NCBI RefSeq assembly: GCF_905404315.1
Contig: NC_066292.1
Coordinates: 8,184,001 to 8,248,000 of the forward strand
From: Leptidea sinapis
Taxonomy: Eukaryota; Arthropoda; Insecta; Lepidoptera; Pieridae
Direction: 5' to 3'
Length of the DNA stretch: 64,000 bases
The position numbers and the translations under genes are program-made. The notes beneath the pieces were generated by a model. The model saw only the letters and a program-made list of their open reading frames with translations, did no database searches and was not told the origin of the DNA. Position 1 is the first letter of the stretch. Each line of letters opens with the position of its first letter. Positions 33,381 through 45,440 of this stretch are shown here, one piece after another.

Positions 33381-34095
33381 GTTGGTGCAACACTTTATTA
33401 TACCAAGTTGGAGAAAAAATTTCTTCGAATTTTACATGAGAACGCAAAATATTTTTATACACGCTTTTTATAAGCTTCACATGTATGTATGTTTGTTTGT
33501 AACCGACTCATTTGGGCGCGATTTTGACACACTTTAAACGGTCAGATTTCGTTCAATCTTCGTAGATTTATCGAGGACCGAAGACAATATATTAATTTGA
33601 TAAAATTATTCCATATTTCAATTTGCAAAAAATTTCGTCGATAAAGCAGGAATTGATTTTAAATTTAAACCATAATCTTTTCATCCAAAGCGTGTTTTTA
33701 GTTTTTTTTAAAATACTTTTATTACGTGTTTAGTCTCAGAATACAGATCTGTATACAGTGTATAAGTGCAATTTCATTCAATGACGTTTTGGCATCTTGT
33801 AGATAAGTAGTAACATGATCCCGTTGCTGTAGAAATGTTAGAACTTCTGATGAAGTAAACGCGATAAGTAGTCTCGCCCTCTCGTGTTGACCTAGACTTG
33901 TAAAGAATGCTGATGAAATCGAAACAGGTAGAAATCTAAATTTTTGCTTAGATGATGAAAGACACTTTGCGTTACCTTCATCAGTTGTTGGCAGTTAAGA
34001 TTCGTAGTAGTTTTCCTTATCAGTTAAAGCTCATGATGAAGAATGTACATCCAATCCCACAATACACATAACATCACCATTATTGCAAGTCAGGC
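33381..34095. other. dmrt99B intron 3, 5' part
   Basis: No gene. 33470-33620 (ATGTATGTTTGTTTGTAACC and following) looks like a retrotransposon or MITE scrap. The first 59 bases extend the exon 3 frame to a stop, allowing an intron-retention product. Confidence 0.35.
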
Positions 34096-34099
34096 CAGG

Positions 34100-34531
34100 T
34101 TTCCACCAAAGCGGAGAGGAGAGGAGATGTATTTTGATAACCAATCAGATTTTGTTATTAACCACATCTCCTGTCCGCTTAGCTTCTGTGGAAATGGATC
34201 AAGCGGAGAGGAGATTTTTCTATAGAATTTTGTGCCGCGCCGAGCGATCATGCGGCGGGGCAGAGACGAGATGCGTGTAGGCGGCTGGGCCGCGCTCGCG
34301 TTTTTTTTAATGATTTAATTCCAGAATCTGTGTTTCCTTCCATAGCTTAATCATTGAAGAATTATTTATGTTTCTCCAACCTCTAACTCCTCTTCTTGAA
34401 GCAAGTTAAAATATAACTTTTGTAACGGCATGACGTCTTTCTTTCGTAGGCATCCCTTCACTGATTTCGAGCTTTCACAGCTCACATCTACGCTTTGTCC
34501 AGCTCACATCTCCTCTCCGCTTTGGTGAAAA
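34100..34531. mobile_element. Inverted-repeat element (GCGGAGAGGAGATG arms)
   Basis: The left end TTCCACCAAAGCGGAGAGG and the right end CCTCTCCGCTTTGGTGAA are inverted repeats of roughly 27 bp. Further GGAGAGGAG-type motifs occur inside and just beyond (to about 34585). About 430 bp with no transposase. A non-autonomous DNA element is the likeliest reading. Confidence 0.6.
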
Positions 34532-34585
34532 TAACCCGACAGCTTCGCGGTTTATCTCCTCTCGTCTTCTCTCCTCTCCGGTAGA

Positions 34586-35835
34586 TGCCGGGCCTTTGCT
34601 CGGGTCTTGCCACGGCCATTTTTTGTCGTCTCTTCAAAAACGGTTCGGTTTCATTACATCGTCTCAGTTACAACTACACAGTTTCAGTGAGTTTGTATGC
34701 CTACTATAACTACTGTACCTAGCTTTTACCAAATCGGTTAAAACTGTTTTGTGGTCTATTCCCAGTTCTTCACCTATGTCCATCCTACTCTACTTTTTCT
34801 TGTGTTTTGATCTCCGTTTCTCCAGATAGATATGTAACGTCTCCTCTGTTGCTATGGACTAATGACCGCTACTCGGTTTACTAACAAAATCTAGTTATAC
34901 AATGTGAAGCTTGCCGGGGAATAATTTTATTTTATTTTAGGATGGCGTTAGGATGTAAACATTTGGTTTGAATAATTATTGAATAGGGCGCGGTACTCGT
35001 ATGACCGCGACGTATAATGTTATATTATATTAATAAAGAAACTGTAGAGAATGGCAGCTTTCTAAAGCTCACTCAGTAGGTGTTCATCTACAAACTATAT
35101 TTTACATATATATGTCTACGGTACGTTGCGGTATGAACCAATTTCTAACATAACTACAGAGTGTCTAGTTTTCATTGAAGATATTTTCTAATTTTTAGCA
35201 AATCAATAAGTAACTATTTATATCAAAGTGTTTTCATGATAAGGTTTTGAAGGAATAGATATCATATGAATATATTGTTTGTCGGAACAATGTACAAACG
35301 AAATTTCTGTTTCATTAGGTGAATGATCCTTTGATCATGTCTTTGAGGCCGGGGGTTAGGGGTTAGGGTTTAGGTTAAAGACAAAGTCAAATAATCCTTT
35401 TCAAATAGCTTTAAACTTTCAAATAAATCATAAAGAAAGAATTTGTCGATATACTGTAAGCTTAACGCAAACGAACGCAAAACCACGCCAATCGAACTGA
35501 GCAGAAATCTAATGAAAATAAAATGATGACGTCATAAGACCTAACGGGAATTAACGGATCACTTCATAAGACGTAACAGAAATGAAACGATGACGCCATC
35601 AGACGTAACGAAAATGAAATGTGACGTTTAAAGGAAGTGTCAGGATGTTGCTCCAAAAATGTCCTCACAATTCAAATGTCGTAAAGTCAGGTTATAGAAC
35701 ATAATTTTTGCATCCTCATTTAAAAATCCTATCTAGTCAGTCTGTTTCAACACTTCTCATCCAAAGAACGTAAAAAAATGTTTAGTGACCTATGCATTTT
35801 ACAAGTAAATAAATGCAGCGTGCCATAAATACTTT
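34586..35835. other. dmrt99B intron 3, no gene seen
   Basis: Mixed AT-rich sequence. A region of near-repeating units (GACGTCATAAGAC, GACGCCATCAGACG) lies at 35525-35610. Confidence 0.3.
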
Positions 35836-35838
35836 AAA

Positions 35839-36088
35839 ATTGACAAATGATTTGAGTTTTCTTTAGAGTTAATTCCGCGAATATTTGTCTTTCGCGAATA
35901 ATATCTAGATAATATCTAGAAATATTAATAATATTAATATTTCTAGATAGACATACACGAGTCTCGTGCCAGATTTTTGCGAGACAACACGTCCTGAGGA
36001 TGCCTCGTGTAGAGGCGTAACACGTGTCTAATTGTTTAAAGACAAATATTCGCGAAATTAACACTAAAGAAAACTCAAATCATTTGTA
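35839..36088. mobile_element. MITE with 50 bp terminal repeats and a nested palindrome
   Basis: The left arm (ACAAATGATTTGAGTTTTC to AATATTTGTCTTT) and the right arm (AAAGACAAATATTCGCG to CTCAAATCATTTGT) are near-perfect inverted repeats of about 50 bp. Inside, 17-base arms TATCTAGAAATATTAAT and their inverse, with a three-base gap, form a second perfect palindrome near 35916-35952. Confidence 0.75.
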
Positions 36089-36239
36089 TAATTATGGATT
36101 TCCGCAAAGTAACGCCTACTTCAATATTTTTTTTTTAAATTGAATATAAAAATTGAATTAGAGTTAAGAGACTTTTTATGCAATCTGTATCTGTAGAATC
36201 TGTAGAATGTCAATGTAGAAGAGAATGTAGACTCGCAAT

Positions 36240-36549
36240 TGCATCGATATCTAAAATATAAAATTCTCATATCGCGGTGTTTGTTGTTAAACTCCTTCGA
36301 AACGGCTTGACCGATTCTCATGAAATTTTGAGTGCGTATTGGGTAGGTCCGAGAATCGGACAACATCTATTTTTCATCCCCCTTAATGTGAAGGGTGGTC
36401 CACGCCAATTTTTTTGATATTTTTTTTATTTGTTTGATTATGAGCATTAAAAATACATATAACTTCAAATTTTCACCCACCTACGATCAACAGTTACTTT
36501 TGTATCGCGATTTTAATATCGGCAATACAACGTTTGCTGGGTCAGCTAG
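36240..36549 (+). mobile_element. Helitron-like non-autonomous element
   Basis: It runs from about TCATATCGCGGTGTTTGTTG through AACGGCTTGACCGATTCTC to a 3' end of GCAATACAACGTTTGCTGG, then GTCAGCTAG followed by T. The terminal CTAG and the short hairpin before it are Helitron-like. Confidence 0.6.
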
Positions 36550-36988
36550 TTCACTATAAATGTCTGCAGTGTATGCATGATTGTAACACAATTTAGCCAT
36601 TTGAAGCGAAGTCTTAATTTGTCGCTGCACCACAGCACAGTGAAGTACACGTAGCGAGTGTGAGCGGTTTTTTATACAGTTTCTAACGAATTTAGCGCTT
36701 GCCATTTATTTAATTGCACCTTACAAATGTTTATAATTTACTTTGCGACGTCAGTGAAACATCAAAAGATTTTTCTTAGGAAACCGCGAGCGACATACGA
36801 CTTACGACACCAAAAGATAGAGTCTAAAACGAAATAGCAACGCGACCCTTCAATGCTGCTACTTTTATTGCTGTTTGTACATTAAGTGCCTCCTTTACTT
36901 CGCTTAATTATAGCTCAGTGTTTGATAATTATAATATAAATATAATTAATTGATTTTTAGCATTTAAAATAAGATTTAATTGAAATTG

Positions 36989-37107
36989 TGTACCTTGATA
37001 TTGGGTACCTTTAAAATAAGCGCGTACACCTTCCTTAAAGGCCGGCAACGCTCCTGTGATTCCTACGGTGACGCTCGTTTGTACTCCTTTTCCATAAAAA
37101 AAAATTT
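36989..37107 (+). mobile_element. LINE 3' end, internally deleted
   Basis: GGGTACCTTTAAAATAAGCG, CACCTTCCTTAAAGGCCGGC and TTTTCCATAAAAAAAAA match the 26219-26540 family. The stretch between GATTCCT and GACGCTCGTTTG is deleted. Confidence 0.7.
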
Positions 37108-38289
37108 ACAGCTTGTGTAGTATACCTTACTTTCTATGTAAATAAAACATTAGATTCTTATAAGTTACATGTTGGTTGCGGGTTAGACTTCAAAGAAATC
37201 GATTCATTGTAACTCGCTGTAGATATAAAATAAGTATTTTATTCAAAACCTAAGTGCTCGTAGGACTGCGCTGTTTAGATATCTTAAAACCCTAAGTGTT
37301 TTTATTTAATGTAAAATTGGCAGATTATCATCCATAATATTTATAGTATTATCTAGGTGTTATGTAATTCATATACCACGTAACGTAACACGTAAGTCAC
37401 CAATAATACCACCACCAATAAAAACCAGTCCATTAAGTACTAGTGTTACGTTAAAAAATTGAAATTTAGTTTAGTATGAAACGTGCAGTGATTTGACATA
37501 GTAATTACAATATAATGGCTACGAAGTATAATCCGGCTAAGTTTAAAGGCGAACAGTTGCTTAAAACGTAGTGGATTTCGGCTATCACCGTTTTGTACAA
37601 GATTATAGCCGTCATCTGTCAATCTATAAATGAGTGCACGTATCATTCAATCACTTTTTCCTTAAAGAATTTCGCTAGGCCGATGTTAATAGTGGATATA
37701 AATAATATTTATAGTTCTTATTGGTAATAGACACATATGACTTAAAAGAAAAAGTCCTTTAAAGAAACAAATGAGTATCGGGTGCTTTAAAAAATACCGT
37801 TTTGCTCTACTAAAAAAGCAACTTACTGCGGAAAAATTGAACCACGTCCACTGGAATTTCCTTTCTTTAAAAGCTTTTTTCTGTATGCGGAAATAAACAC
37901 ACATCCACACTCACGCACACACGCAAACACATACACTTGCAAGGGTAATAAGGACACTTTTTTTAAATATTACATTCTATAAAAAATATAGCTTAAGTAG
38001 GTAATCGGGGAGCCACAATACATCTTCTTCCTCTCAAAACCTTAGGGAGGAGGGGATGGCTGAAAAACAGCGCTACATGGAAACATAAATACATGATTCC
38101 ATGTCAGCATGCATGGGAACGTAAATACGTGATTCCATGTCAGGTGAAGCTGGGCCATTCCCTTCTGCCTTTTGTTTCATTGCGTAGCCTAATTATTCAT
38201 TTTACGAGTATATCTGTAATGGTTTGTATGGCAATAAAGATTTTATTATTATTATAATCTGTCACAATATTCCTTTATGAAATAAATTC
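37108..38289. other. dmrt99B intron 3, no gene seen
   Basis: No coding support. Two imperfect copies of a 36-base unit (CATGGAAACATAAATACATG...) are tandem at 38075-38143. Confidence 0.35.
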
Positions 38290-38520
38290 ACACAAATTAA
38301 TAAAGGTACATATATGAGGCGTCGGCCCCTCGCCCCTCGCGCCACACGATTTAATAAAGTACAACAATACTAGGCTCTAATAAAGTGAGAATATCGCATT
38401 CCGGGAGGAGGCGGCTGGAATGTCTTCACCAGGCCGGGGGTGCAGGGGAGGGGGGGAGACCGCCGCGGTACAACAGTAACCGCAGCTACGTGCCACGTGA
38501 CTAAGTGTGCTGATAGTAAA
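38290..38520. other. GC-rich island in dmrt99B intron 3
   Basis: GC- and CpG-rich relative to its surroundings (GGCGTCGGCCCCTCGCCCC, then GGGAGGAGGCGGCTGG, AGACCGCCGCGGTAC). It does not match other repeats in the window and has no long open frame. Possible regulatory element. Confidence 0.35.
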
Positions 38521-38571
38521 CTTTATTAGAACTGCTGCAGAAGAGGGCTATTTGCGCTATTTATAACCTTT

Positions 38572-38757
38572 TTTTTAATGAAAATAAGGGACGAGACGAG
38601 CATGACGTTCAGCTGATGGTAATTGATACGCCCTGCCCACTGACCCAGACCCCTGATTCTTGAATAACCGCAAAATTCTGAGTGGCACTACAATTGCGCT
38701 CGTCACCTTGAGACATAAGATGTTAAGTCTTATTTGCCCAGTAATTTTACTAGCTAC
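38572..38757 (-). mobile_element. 310-bp SINE-like repeat, truncated
   Basis: TTTTAATGAAAATAAGGGAC and ATGACGTTCAGCTGATGG start the block; it breaks at TTTACTAGCTAC without the head. Confidence 0.72.
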
Positions 38758-39087
38758 ACTCTACAGGATCCACATAACAGTTGATAACCTGCTCAACCCA
38801 AATATTTGCATATTAGGAAATTGACTTGAGATGTTGTAAATCTAAACAATTTGTTATGTTTTTAAATAGAAAGCCCTCACTTCTAGGATTAATACACATC
38901 TAGGATTAATCCTGGTTTGTATCATATCCCACTTCACTTTACATCCTTTAGTGTGGGGTGGATTATGTGTTCATTTCGATACGGTTGCCATCCGTCCGAG
39001 TTTCCCCGGATTTGTCCTAGTTTAGAAAGCGTCCGCGGAACGTCCGGACGGGGTTTCAATTGTAGTCCACACGTTCCTTTTCGTGGG

Positions 39088-39382
39088 ACAGGATTCCGGC
39101 TATATTTTGAGTACCACAACGGCGCCTTTTTCTGTCGTGAAGCAGTAATGTGTAAGCATTATTGTGTTTCGGTCTGAAGGGCACTGTAGCTAGTGAAATT
39201 ACTAGGCAAATGAGACTTAACATCATATGTCTCAAGGTGACGAGCGCAATTGTAGTGCCGCTCAGAATTTTTGGGCTTTTCAAGAATCCTGAGCGGCACT
39301 GCAATGTAATGGGTAGGGCGTATCAAATACCATCAGCTGAACGTCCTACTCGTCTCCTCCCTTATTTTCAGTAAAAAAAACA
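39088..39382 (+). mobile_element. 310-bp SINE-like repeat
   Basis: The head is truncated (GGATTCCGGCTATATTTTG). Both hairpin arms are intact at about 39257-39305 (GTAGTGCCGCTCAG and CTGAGCGGCACTGC). The tail is A-rich. Confidence 0.75.
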
Positions 39383-41039
39383 CGTCTAAAAGTTGTAAAC
39401 GCGATCCGCGATTTCCGCGAACAATCGACTCTCCAACACGACATAACGGTGGACAATAGAAAGGAATATTTTATTGAAGACAGAAACAGTCACTAGTCAG
39501 TTATTAAAAGAAATTCAATTTCATACATTATAACTGTATTGATTTTTATCAATTTCTTGTTAGGTAAGCAGATATTTTAAGGGCTATCGGAAATACTGAT
39601 AATACCGAAAACCTGAAAAGCAAGAGCCCGGTAAAATAAAGCTGTAAAGAATAAATAATTCAGAAATGCTACATAGATCCTTAACACTTTAAATAGATTT
39701 TATTTTGTTAATAGAGAAAAATATAAGAATGCTGATAGTTTCTAAAAATTCTTAGATTTTATTTTATGAAAAGAGTAAGATATTAGCATAATTTTACAGT
39801 AATTAAAAAGGTAAGAGTAGAATAGTTACTGATGATATTAAGACCTATTTTAGTTAAAAGAATATAATTTTTGTTTAATTAAAAAAAATATATAAAATGT
39901 AAAACTGCTAATGGTTCCTTGAAACTGTTATGAATCTTATCTTTTGATAACAGAGTTACTCTGACAGAGACCATATCATAATAATTGTTTTAATGAAAGA
40001 AGTAAAAAAATGTAAGATTCCTAATAAGCTTCGTTAAACTTAAAGAAAAACTGTTATGAATCTCAAAGAAAATTTAATAAATAAGTTTATTTACAACAAT
40101 TAACACTATTTTTTATTTTACAGATTATCTTTAAAAAAAAAAGAGTTGACATGTCCATTTTAAGCTCCTAATTACGGGGTTTTCACACATCTTGTTTTGG
40201 TTGCCAGATTTCAGAGATGGCAGCCCTCGTAAGATTCTCTCATATAAAGATAACATGTAAATCCCCACCCATCGAACAGCCAACAAGACATTAACTGGAG
40301 TACGGCTCCCGGCCGCGATATAATTGATCAGCAATCGATAGCTCCACCACAGAACGACCCTCGCTCATAAACCACTTCATTTCAATAAAACATTAATTTT
40401 TCAAGCTTTTATTATGCTTCGCCTGTTATTAAATTCCATATAATTATTGAACAACCTGCATATTACGTTTGTGGATTTATATTCTGTGATACGTTTAATT
40501 ATTAGTAGATACAAGATGTTTTATTGTAATATTATGAAAATCTTTAAAGCGGCCTGGTTTTTTTTTTCTTTTAAAAACCTCCTTCATCTGGTTCCAATTT
40601 TTTTCATTCAATCTCTTTCTATCGTTATCTCCACTATGTCGTCTCTCCATCTTCTCTTAATTGCCTTCCTACACTTATTTTTCCCGTGGGTCTTGAGCAA
40701 TATTGTTGAAAGCAGAGTCCATCTCTTGTCGTTATTCAAATATCAGTATTTATTCAAACTAGAAACATGTGAAATATTTTTTTAAATGTTATTTGTGCGT
40801 TTGGACATACCTACATACAAATAACAGACAAAAATTCATTGGCTTCGGTATTATTTATAGACACAGCAAGTATTTACTTAAAAAAAGTATGTGTACTTAT
40901 ATATAGGTATGCACGCAAGAAATTATACTTTTTTGGCCTAACGAAACAAAAATCATTAAAATTATTCCTCCTAGTTTTTAGAAAGAACGATTTAGTAAAA
41001 AACTTGCAACGATGGCTTTGACAATTAATTTGTAAATAA
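39383..41039. other. dmrt99B intron 3, no gene seen
   Basis: AT-rich with no repeat family recognised. Between 39590 and 40080 there are loosely repeating blocks (TTTTATTTTATGA, AACTGTTATGAATCT twice), suggesting old internal duplication. Confidence 0.3.
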
Positions 41040-41238
41040 TGAATACGGCTGTACGGGCTTGAAGCCTTTGCCTATCCTAATAATGGACGAAAAAACCAAA
41101 AAAAAAACGAATGTCGCAAACGTCAGTACATTTTAGGAACCAACTTCACACTGTTACTTATGTGTTACTCGCGCATTTTAATATTTCATTCTCATCATTT
41201 TCTCATAACGCGCCTAAAGAAGTATAACTTCAAAAATA
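41040..41238 (-). repeat. About 210 bp interspersed repeat, copy 2
   Basis: The inverse of 31055-31270, with matching CCTTTGCCTATCCTAATAAT, GGAACCAACTTCACACTG and CGCGCCTAAAGAAGTATAAC blocks. Confidence 0.65.
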
Positions 41239-43213
41239 TACAATCTACTATTTTATTGTTAGTATATTTATTGTTGCATTAAAATAAATACAATCATTCT
41301 GTCAAGTTAAATAGTTAAACGCTCATTAAATATATTACAGAGCGACTTGATAGTCGTCAGCCGGAACAGTAATAACATTAGCGATCACAAGCCACAGAGA
41401 TCGTTATCTAAAACTGTTTTGATCCTCACCCTTTGCGATTCGCGTCTCTCGCAAGAATACAAACTACACTCGCCCCATCCCCCTCGCACACACGCTCAAG
41501 GCGTATAAGCCTTTCATTCGTGCACGATTTCGATACCATTTATAGTTCGAGAGCCACTTAAGCCCATCCCGTTCCCTCTCGTCTGTATTTATATCTCCGT
41601 CTCTCGTCCACTTTAGGTCAGCGTGGGATGCAACCAAGTCTTCTTTGTACAAAACGCTATAATGAATGTTTTCAATAGAAATGCTTCGCGAAGGGTTGAG
41701 TTGAAATTCGCTTTAAAACGATGGTTTTTTACAGTTTATTGCTAAAGTACACAGTTTTAGAGTTTTAATGAATATTTATGAAAGCCCTGAGTTTGAATTT
41801 TTGTGTAGAAATGTTTTGCGCAATATTTCTGCTTGAGAAACTGGAATAAGTATTTATTAATTAAATTAGTACTTATTATTTTACTTGAGATATTTTTTCT
41901 TATGTTCTGAAAATATCTATGCAGAGTTAACAGTAAAATTGACCTGACTTTGAAATAAATCAAATGAAAATCAATTTATTCAATGACAAAATTTTTTTTT
42001 TTCTTATTAAATGTATCTACCGTTACTTCGTAAAGGGTTGAACTAATGAGAAGATGTAGCAAAAAACTCATTGCCACTCTTTTAAATCAAGATTTACATT
42101 TCCATCGTTTTACAAATTATTTCAATTACAATATAATATGTAAAGTGATGCAATATAATCAAACTTCAAATAGTCAATGCCTTACACGAGTAAGTCAAAA
42201 AAGTAAATGTAAATTAATACGAAACAAAAGTTACTGTCTCACCTAAGATATTAATAGTTAGTCTCCCACGGACCACGGCACAGAATAAAAAATGTCACAG
42301 TAAAGTTATTGTTAAAATTATTTACTACCATATGAATATTAAGCTATTTTTACTTATCAGAACTCATAATAAATAAACAAAATCAAATCTCTAAAGGCTT
42401 CGGAAACCCACTCAATTATATTGTCTAAACACGTTCACGTAATAATCTACATTTTTTGCAAACAATCTGAAGAGCTTCTTCTAATTGATATTTTCAAAAG
42501 TATTCAAGTATCAATAACAAAAAATGTATAGAATTACTGAATGAGGGATCACTCAACAAGTTATGGAGAAAAACCCCTTGGAATACAGAAGCTGGAATCT
42601 TGCCCCATTATACTGACCCACGATACAAACCTTAAAAAAACTCAATTGGTGTCTTGTTAAAACGGCCAAGAAATGTTTAACATCCCTGCCAAACATTTAT
42701 CAATCAATTTTGAATCTTATACCAACATTATAAGTCACGTAATAATATTAGCAACTGAAGAAATAAATTGTGTTAGAAACTGAATTTAAATTGTTTGCAC
42801 TAGAGATGAAATTAGATTGTCGCATCAACACGTTTGAAAACGATTGTTGCTGAATGATATTGTTGTAAATTGAACTTAGTTACACAGTGATTAGGTATAT
42901 ATTAGGTTGCGGTGTTTGTCTATTTAAGTGAAGAGTCCTCGGGCAGTCCAATTTGGTTAAGGTTAATGGTTGGGTAATCGAGAGGGTACTGTGCGTTTGA
43001 TATGTTTGACGTCACGGGTTTGATCAATAGTGTGAGTGATAAGCAATTAGTGATGATGATAGCCGCACGGTGATCAGCTGATATAGCTACTTACTCAGGA
43101 TAGACATATAATTAGTCCCAAGTAATATGAGTTTGTCTACTTGTTTTGGAAACATTACAGTTTTTGCTGTAGATATAATAATTGTGATACTTTATTATTA
43201 TTTTTTATTTATT
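41239..43213. other. dmrt99B intron 3, no gene seen
   Basis: 41340-41660 has moderate GC and no repeat match. 41955-42090 resembles a LINE 3' UTR (TTATTCAATGACAAAA, GGGTTGAACTAATGAGAAG, CATTGCCACTCTTT), relating it to 9645-10010. The rest is AT-rich and unassigned. Confidence 0.35.
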
Positions 43214-43697
43214 AGCTTTTACCCGCGACTTCGTCCGCGTGGAATAGTTGGACATTGGGCAATTTTTTATATTTTTTACAATAATTTTTAAATAATACAC
43301 AATAAACAAACTGCTCTTTCCGCTTTTCTTTGTTACAGGGCACGTCGCTTTTCATCGTGGACATTCTCTTAAATAGCATTTCCCTGCGAAATTTAATCCC
43401 CTATTTCATCCCTATGTAGGTCAATGTTTCAACAAATGTATTTAAATTATTTTTTATCAAGTACCTAAATACAAATTTTCATGGTTTTATCTTCGATTAT
43501 GACGAATTTCCATACAAACTGCCATCCCCTATTTCAACCCATCCATTTATTTTTTGCAATAAAAGCCTATGTCTTTCTTCAAGCTCCAGTCTATCTCTAT
43601 ACTTATATATAAATTTTATCAAAATCAGTTGGTTGGTTTAGGCGTAGGAGCGTAACAAACAAACGTACATTCACATTTATAATATTAGTAGGGATTA
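43214..43697 (-). mobile_element. Helitron-like non-autonomous element
   Basis: The plus strand starts TAGCTTTTACCCGCGACTTC and ends ATAATATTAGTAGGGA. Reversed, the 5' end is TCCCTACTAATATTATAA and the 3' end has a CGCGGACGAAGTCGCG hairpin before GGTAAAAGCTA. These are the recognised ends of a common lepidopteran Helitron group. Confidence 0.7.
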
Positions 43698-43867
43698 GCA
43701 CAAACAAACTTAAAGTACCATGAAATAAACGATCGTTAAATATATTTCACAAAGATTCACTTACAAACTAACATTTACATTAAATATCTAGTAAAAATGA
43801 AAAAAAAAACATCTTAAACAAACATCACTTCACTTTATTTTCTTTTATATAAAGTAATGTTTTAACT

Positions 43868-44075
43868 GTTGGGCGTTGGGGCAGAAAAGTCCTCGAACGG
43901 CGTCCAAGTACCGTAACACGTAGTGTTGGTGGGCTCCCCAACAACAATTGACCAAAGATCTGGTCAAGATCGCCGGAGTAGGTTCTATGACGACAGCGCA
44001 GGACCGATCGTAGTGGAGATCTTTGAGGGAGGCCTTTGTCCAGCAGTGGACGTCTACCGGCTGATGCTGATGAAA
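43868..44075 (+). mobile_element. RTE-like LINE 3' end
   Basis: In shifting plus-strand frames it reads parts of a terminal block that includes DLVKIAGVG and SLREAFVQQWTS. The stop-region sequence CAGCAGTGGACGTCTACCGG is shared with 1500-1515 and 21450-21465. 5' truncated. Confidence 0.65.
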
Positions 44076-45440
44076 TGTAATAATATCTATTAATATAAAT
44101 CACTTTGCATACTTCAACCGATGAAAACTTCTTCGTTTTATTCTTCAATAAAAAAGTATATATACATAATACTAGGTATTTTTTTTCTTTACTGTTCAAT
44201 AATAAAAGTATCACAGAGAAAATACATATATAAAGTCACCCACAACAAACCATGTAAGGTATATCCGTGGGGACGAGATCGCTCTTAATTGCTAACATTT
44301 TTATACTAAATTTTTATACTAATTATATTAACACGCCTTATAATATACATAATTACATTGAAAATAGTTTGGTTAGTAAATACTTTGCCGTTTCCGGTTT
44401 TTTCTCAATACTCTCTAAAACGTTTGCTGGCAAACCATTTAGTTTGTCTGGCAATAAATATTCCCATTTCCGCCTACCATATGCATTGCTACATTTAGGT
44501 AATATGTATATGTTAAGGTAGGACAGACAGGTGTGGTTGCCGTGACCGTCTTATTAAAGCTTTAATGTTTGAGATTCATTCGTCCATTATAACAGAGATT
44601 TTTATCTTATCGTAGACATTTACAATTCTGCAAAATTCAAACAAACAAACGAATAGACAAACAAACAAACACTAGTAAGTATTCTCCGTTACATGAGTAA
44701 CGCTCGTGTATCGGGTATCAGCGTAATGAAAATGGGAAAGCGAATGAAAGATTTAATAAAAAATATCAACAAGTTCGGTGTCGGGTTACCAAGATTGCTC
44801 GTTCACGTAGCGACAGTACCCGCGCTACGAGCTGCTACGAACTGCTACGAGTTGGGAGAAGGGTACTCCGGGGACTCTCAATTTGATATATTAAAACTGG
44901 GCGCACTCGCGATAAAAAACTGCGAACTTGTCCGCTGCTGTCCTGCAACTGTGATACACGTGCACCATATTACATATTTTATTTAATTTATTAATTAAAG
45001 TACACCACATCACATACAAAAAAAAAAACTACATCGTAAGATACAATTTATGGCTTAAGCAGCACACATATTTTAGAATATATGACAATTATGGCCAACG
45101 TTAAAATTACAAAAACTACTCCCTTATTGCTTTTGAAAAGAAAATAATTAAAAACAAAACTAACTAAACCTATGGTTACAAAAACATAATTAAATAAAAT
45201 TGTACATTTTTATTTGTACATTACAAAGTATAAATTTAACCTACTATTGAAAAAATAATTCTACATATTTGACTAATGCAGATAGAGTAGGTCCCTGCTA
45301 AATGCTTAACAAGACTTTCTTTAAACCTGACCAGCCCACTACCGAATATATCAAGCTCTGAATTAGTATCGTTCAACTTCTTGTATTCGTGCGTTAAGTT
45401 CGTAAAGTTCGTTGTATAAGATTCGAAAATATTTAAGTAC
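44076..45440. other. dmrt99B intron 3, no gene seen
   Basis: A CAAA microsatellite lies at about 44640-44672. A 97-codon open frame at 44693-44986 has no recognised motif and ends in AT-rich sequence; it is not called as a gene. Confidence 0.35.

Noticed and set aside
44640..44672. Short spaced repeats as a CRISPR-like array
   Set aside because: A simple CAAA microsatellite in animal DNA, with no spacers.
44693..44986. 97-codon open frame as a small gene
   Set aside because: No recognised motif, no splice or poly(A) context, and it lies in the dmrt99B intron near a microsatellite.
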